Assembly: GCF_030651995.1 (NCBI RefSeq)
Contig: NZ_JAUSBN010000039.1
Span: 1 to 35,178, forward strand
Length of the DNA: 35,178 nt
Source: Reyranella sp.
Lineage (GTDB): Bacteria; Pseudomonadota; Alphaproteobacteria; Reyranellales; Reyranellaceae
Reading direction: 5' to 3'
Each line of letters starts with the position of its first letter. Position 1 is the stretch's first letter. The notes beneath the pieces were generated by a model. It was not told the DNA's origin. It searched no databases and saw only the letters and a list, made by a program, of their open reading frames with translations. The position numbers were made by a program, and so were the translations under genes. This document shows positions 31,748 to 35,178 of the stretch, in pieces.

Positions 31748-33169
31748 ATGAACCGACCCTCGATTGCCGCGGCTTTTGCCGCCTCATTGCTTTTCGCCGG
31801 GATGTCCCAGGGCATTGCGCGCGATCGGCCGTGGGTCGAGCCGGCGCATGCGAAGGATGCCGGCCTCGTGGCAGAGCTTCGGCTGCTGGGAGTGGAATTG
31901 CCGCCCCTTCACGACCAGCCGGCGGCCGCTGCGGGACTTCGCGACCATCTTCATTTCATCGAACTGGCATCGGTCAACGGGCTCCTCCAGCGGAACGTGG
32001 CCATCGAGATCACACCTCCCCAGCCGCTCATCGCGATCGCAGACAATGTCCCGCCGCCGGTCGCAAGCGGGCCGGTCCCTGAACCCGTGTTGGCCCAGGG
32101 CCAAGCCATCGAAGACAGGATGCTGGGCGACGGTCTGGATGACGAACGGCTGCAGGCGTACCTGCCATTTGCACGCGAGCTTGGCGTCGCGGGCGTGATC
32201 AGCGGCGGCTCGTTCGAAGCCTCGGCGGTCGCCGCAGGCGTTCCCGCGCCGGCCATGCTCGATGCCGTGCAGGCGCTCGAGACCTCGGTCGACCTCAAGA
32301 AGGAGATGCGCGACGGCCACGGGTTCTATGTCCGCTACCAGCAGACCTTCACTCAGGCGGGTGCGCCACTCGACGTCGGCCGTGTGCTGTGGATGGAGCT
32401 GCGGACGCCCAAGGGCGTGATGGCCATCCATCGCTTTCGCTCGCGCGACAATACCGAGCGCTTCTGGATGGCGAACGGGCAGGCTGCGACACCGCCCTCG
32501 TTCCGGCTGCCGCTCGACACCGTTTCGATCTCGTCGGGTTTCGGCCTGCGCGCCGATCCATTCGACCAGCCGCCACGGCCGTATGGCGGCAAGCCGCAGG
32601 GCGCCGGCGGTCCGAAGCGTCCGCCAGGCCTCCCACCCGGCCTGCCGACGGGGGCTTCTTCCTATGGCAGCTCTTCCTATGGTGGTTTCCAGGCGCCGCC
32701 GGCCTACGCGCTATCGGCACGGCCTTCGTCGTCTCGATCGCTGTTCATGCATGAAGGCGTCGACCTCGTCGCGCCGACCGGCACGCCGGTCGTCGCGGCG
32801 GCCGACGGCCTCGTGGTGGGAGCCGCGCCGAACGGCCGCTACGGCAACTGGATCCGCCTCGAACATGGCGGCAAGCTGGCATCGGTCTATGGCCATCTCT
32901 CCGCCTTCGCGACCGGCCTCCAGCCCGGCATGATGGTGTCGCGCGGCGACGTGATCGGTTACGTCGGCAGCACCGGCCGCTCGACCGGCGCGCATCTTCA
33001 TTTCGAGCTTCAGGTCGACGGCAAGCCGGTCAACCCGATCACCCACCCCGAGCTGAAGCGCGCCCAGCTTCGCGGTCCCGACTTCGAGCGATTCCGCAAG
33101 CAGGTGGCCGCCAGTCTCGTCGAACGCGAACTCGAGGCCAGGCCAGCCGCCGTTTCAGTCGGCGACTGA
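31748..33169 (+). CDS. M23-family peptidoglycan endopeptidase with internal low-complexity insert
   Basis: This 473-residue exported protein has AAGGA before ATG and a signal peptide with a possible cleavage near Gly-Ile-Ala-Arg. The N-terminal 250 residues form a conserved-looking but unnamed domain, with a Pro-rich linker at about 89-115. The LytM/M23 zinc domain starts at Ser-Ile-Ser-Ser-Gly-Phe-Gly-Leu-Arg-Ala-Asp-Pro. Zinc ligands His335 and Asp339 (His-Glu-Gly-Val-Asp) and His418 (His-Leu-His) are present, with His383 (Tyr-Gly-His-Leu) and His416. Between Asp-Pro-Phe (about 272) and Met-His-Glu (334) lies about 60 Gly/Pro/Ser/Tyr-rich residues, where ordinary M23 proteins have about 10. 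It overlaps the convergent permease gene by 15 bp. Confidence 0.93.
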   Translation: MNRPSIAAAFAASLLFAGMSQGIARDRPWVEPAHAKDAGLVAELRLLGVELPPLHDQPAAAAGLRDHLHFIELASVNGLLQRNVAIEITPPQPLIAIADNVPPPVASGPVPEPVLAQGQAIEDRMLGDGLDDERLQAYLPFARELGVAGVISGGSFEASAVAAGVPAPAMLDAVQALETSVDLKKEMRDGHGFYVRYQQTFTQAGAPLDVGRVLWMELRTPKGVMAIHRFRSRDNTERFWMANGQAATPPSFRLPLDTVSISSGFGLRADPFDQPPRPYGGKPQGAGGPKRPPGLPPGLPTGASSYGSSSYGGFQAPPAYALSARPSSSRSLFMHEGVDLVAPTGTPVVAAADGLVVGAAPNGRYGNWIRLEHGGKLASVYGHLSAFATGLQPGMMVSRGDVIGYVGSTGRSTGAHLHFELQVDGKPVNPITHPELKRAQLRGPDFERFRKQVAASLVERELEARPAAVSVGD

Positions 33170-34654
33170 TCCACCAGCCTGCTCGCGGGCCTTCAGCGCG
33201 AAAGCCTCTTCCGGCGACAGGACCAGCCGGTGCCGCCCGATGAGCGCGAACCAGGCGATCCCGACCGCGAACCACGCGCCGACGCCGAGCACTCCGGACA
33301 CGAACACCGGATCGAGCAGCTGATAGACCAGCGTGATGGCGGCGATCACGATGGTGACCACCGCGCCCGCCACGCCCATCGGGGAACGATAGGGCCGCGC
33401 AAGGGCCGGCAGCCGCGCCCGCAGGACGAGGAAGCTCACGGCCTGCAGCAGGTAGGAGAGCATGGCGCCGGCGACTGCCATGTTGAGCAGCATGCCCTGT
33501 ATCACCGCGGCGCCCCGCTCGGCGCCCATGCCGAACCACAGCGCGAACATGATCGCGAGTGCCACGGCCGAGCCGGCCAGCAGAGCGACATGGGGCGTCT
33601 TGTGGCGCGGATGGGTGATCGACAGGAAGCGCGGGAAATAGCCCGCGCGCGACAGCGAGTAGATCTGTCGGCCCTTGGCGAAGAGGATGGTGTGGAAGCT
33701 TGCAACGAGGCCGACGCAGGCAACCAGCGCCAGCGCCTTCGCGAGCCCGTCGCCGAACGTGGCGCGAAAGCCGTCGAGCAGCGGCTCGCCTGAACTGGCG
33801 AGCTGGAAGCTGCCCGGGGCCACCGATGGGTTGAGCCAGACGATGAGGCTCGCCGAAACGAAGAGAGTCAGCAACCCGGCCACGATGCCGCGCGGGATGT
33901 CGCGTGACGGCTCCACCGATTCCTCGGCCGCGAGGGGAAGCTGCTCGATGGCGAGGAACAGCCAGACGGCGAAGGGAAGCGCGGCCAGCGCGCCGTGCAG
34001 CCCGAACGGCAGCAGCGGGCCGCCACCTTGCGCCAGCTCGACCGGCTTGCCGTCGGGGCCGGCGCCGATGTTGAGCGCGTATCGGCCAAAGTCTGCGACG
34101 GGGAGAGCCGAAATCCAGAACACCGCGAGGCAGGCGAGCGAGGCCAGGGTGACGATGACGGTGACTTTGAAGGAGAGTTCGACACCGCGGACGTTCAACG
34201 CCACGAATACCGCATAGCCGGCCACCCAGTAGGCCGGCAGCCAGGCGGGTGGGGTCTCGAATACGGCGGCGAGATAGGTTGCCAGGAACGACACGATGAC
34301 TGCTGGCGTGAGCACGTATTCGACGTTCTCGCAGAGCCCCGTGACGAAGCCGCCCCACGGTCCCATCGAAGCGCGCGCGAAGGAATAGGCGCCGCCGGTG
34401 TGGGGCAGGGCGGACGCCATCTCGGCAATGCAAAAGACCAGGCCGAGATACATGACGGCGATGAGGCAGGCGGCCAGCGCGTAGCCGCCCCAGCCACCGG
34501 CCTGCAGGCCGAGGTTCCACCCGGAATAGTGACCCGAGATGACCGCTCCGACTCCCAGCGCCCAGAGCGAGAAGACGCCGGCGTAGCGGCGCAGCCCGCG
34601 GCGCGCGAAATAGTCCGGCGCAACAGTCTGATACGGTGCTCGCGGTAGACTCAT
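33155..34654 (-). CDS. APC-family permease, ethanolamine permease-like
   Basis: This is a 499-residue inner-membrane amino acid-polyamine-organocation transporter with about 12 helices. The N-terminus Asp-Tyr-Phe-Ala-Arg-Arg-Gly-Leu-Arg and helix 1 Gly-Val-Gly-Ala-Val-Ile-Ser-Gly-His-Tyr-Ser-Gly-Trp-Asn resemble the ethanolamine permease subgroup. Other motifs: Glu-Met-Ala-Ser-Ala-Leu-Pro-His-Thr-Gly-Gly-Ala-Tyr, Glu-Glu-Ser-Val-Glu-Pro-Ser-Arg-Asp-Ile-Pro-Arg and Tyr-Ser-Leu-Ser-Arg-Ala-Gly-Tyr-Phe-Pro. No ethanolamine ammonia-lyase gene is nearby, so the substrate remains a family-based guess. Its 3' end overlaps the M23 gene by 15 bp. Confidence 0.9.
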   Translation of the reverse strand: MSLPRAPYQTVAPDYFARRGLRRYAGVFSLWALGVGAVISGHYSGWNLGLQAGGWGGYALAACLIAVMYLGLVFCIAEMASALPHTGGAYSFARASMGPWGGFVTGLCENVEYVLTPAVIVSFLATYLAAVFETPPAWLPAYWVAGYAVFVALNVRGVELSFKVTVIVTLASLACLAVFWISALPVADFGRYALNIGAGPDGKPVELAQGGGPLLPFGLHGALAALPFAVWLFLAIEQLPLAAEESVEPSRDIPRGIVAGLLTLFVSASLIVWLNPSVAPGSFQLASSGEPLLDGFRATFGDGLAKALALVACVGLVASFHTILFAKGRQIYSLSRAGYFPRFLSITHPRHKTPHVALLAGSAVALAIMFALWFGMGAERGAAVIQGMLLNMAVAGAMLSYLLQAVSFLVLRARLPALARPYRSPMGVAGAVVTIVIAAITLVYQLLDPVFVSGVLGVGAWFAVGIAWFALIGRHRLVLSPEEAFALKAREQAGGSVAD

Positions 34655-34805
34655 CGGCGCGATGTTAATGTCAAAGGACGTGTGGGCGCGAGGTCGAAGA
34701 GTGCGGAGCTACCAGGTCATGCGGAAGCCGGCGGCGAGGGCATGATTGGAATCCTGTCTGGAGGCGTCGCCTTCGTCGCGCCTCGCAGGCGCGTGAAGGC
34801 AGTGG

Positions 34806-34840
34806 GCAACTCGTCTTGGATTTTGTCGTGGACGAGTTGC
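34806..34840. repeat. Short inverted repeat in non-coding gap
   Basis: GCAACTCGTC (34806-34815) and GACGAGTTGC (34831-34840) are perfect 10-bp arms around a 15-base loop. It lies in the 277-bp gap 34655-34931 between the permease start and the partial gene at the right edge. I see no believable protein in that gap. There is no T-run, so it is not a standard terminator for either strand. Confidence 0.6.
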
Positions 34841-34931
34841 GAGCGTCCGGGATCAAGGTCTGACGGGCCGCTCGCTATGGGCCGGGGCGACGACCAATAC
34901 AGTCCCCCAGCGGCGGGCCTCGTGACGATGC

Positions 34932-35178
34932 TCAGTCCCAGGCGGCGTCGACGATCTGTCCGGCTTCGGAGAGGACCAGTGTCAAACGGTTGGGTTCGTA
35001 TTGGTAGCTCGGGATGCCGTCGGCCGGGCGGATGATGCGCAGCGGATAGGGAAGGTCCTCTTCCTTCACGACGGTGCCGGCGGCCTGGCCGGCGGGCGCG
35101 GCGGCGCCCCTGGCCTGGAAGTACTTGCCCAGGCACTTGGCGCAATCTTCCTTGGGCGGCGCGACCTCGGCGAAGCCC
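34932..35178 (-). CDS. Peptidase-inhibitor I78-like protein, C-terminal part (runs off right edge)
   Basis: On the minus strand an open frame enters from the right edge and ends at TGA (34932-34934); 81 residues are visible. The last 35 resemble the I78 inhibitor fold: Tyr-Pro-Leu-Arg-Ile-Ile-Arg-Pro, then Tyr-Gln-Tyr-Glu-Pro-Asn-Arg-Leu-Thr-Leu-Val-Leu and Ala-Gly-Gln-Ile-Val, matching the family pattern of Arg-x-Ile-x-Pro and Pro-x-Arg-Leu followed by a strand with a Gly turn. A Cys-x-x-Cys (Asp-Cys-Ala-Lys-Cys) lies in the first 20 visible residues. The N-terminus, where a lipoprotein or signal peptide would be expected, is outside the window. The I78 call is tentative. Confidence 0.5.
   Translation of the reverse strand, partial: GFAEVAPPKEDCAKCLGKYFQARGAAAPAGQAAGTVVKEEDLPYPLRIIRPADGIPSYQYEPNRLTLVLSEAGQIVDAAWD

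Noticed and set aside
34682..35035. 117-codon plus-strand frame near the right edge
   Set aside because: No ribosome site, signal or family motif, and it overlaps the better-supported minus-strand I78-like frame.

Overview
The window is GC-rich chromosomal DNA of a soil- or water-type alphaproteobacterium. Three things suggest this: the gene set (BoxB/BoxC, a Liv-type ABC transporter, several orphan Bug/TctC-like binding proteins, CaiB/BaiF and crotonase paralogues), frequent GTGA/ATGA gene overlaps, and palindromic intergenic repeats of the kind seen in Bradyrhizobium- or Reyranella-like genomes. The taxon is inferred from style; no marker gene fixes it. No tRNA, rRNA or CRISPR array was seen.

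Layout. 1-4.4 kb: the tail of an IS481-type transposase runs into the 3' end of a glycine-zipper stress protein gene, followed by an orphan TRAP binding protein, a SulP/STAS anion transporter and a DUF4239-like membrane protein. 4.6-9.4 kb: boxC and boxB (aerobic CoA-dependent benzoate pathway) on the minus strand, with a GNAT - Rrf2 regulator - secreted protein cassette diverging from them across a near-perfect 20-bp palindrome. 9.5-20.1 kb is all minus strand: livKHMGF, a Tat-exported transglutaminase-like protein, two tandem membrane class III nucleotide cyclases, and an atypical acyl-CoA dehydrogenase. 20.2-25.7 kb is plus strand: a UraD-UraH fusion (allantoin synthase), an aldehyde dehydrogenase ending in a clear terminator, and three Bug-type binding proteins. 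25.8-28.9 kb is minus strand: an SDR protein, a broken alpha/beta-hydrolase (plus strand), a CaiB/BaiF CoA-transferase and a crotonase. 29-35.2 kb: SH3-domain protein, NMT1-like binding protein, truncated YihY/BrkB gene, Sel1 protein, M23 peptidase, ethanolamine-type permease, and a partial I78-inhibitor-like protein at the right edge.

How it may work together. BoxC/BoxB convert benzoyl-CoA through the 2,3-epoxide to the ring-cleaved semialdehyde. The Liv system is a plausible importer of an aromatic or branched acid. The acyl-CoA dehydrogenase, crotonase and CoA-transferase are acyl-CoA enzymes that could serve related catabolism. BoxA, a benzoate-CoA ligase and a BoxR-type regulator are not in the window, so the pathway is split or continues elsewhere.

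Most notable: several enzymes lack the catalytic residues that define their families. These are the acyl-CoA dehydrogenase (no Glu base, desulfinase-like Arg/Gln), the crotonase (both Glu lost), the SDR (Tyr and Ser lost) and both cyclases (adenine-selecting Lys replaced). Also notable are a family of composite hairpin repeats at operon joints, including between livK and livH and between boxC and boxB, and a roughly 60-residue low-complexity insert inside the M23 peptidase domain.
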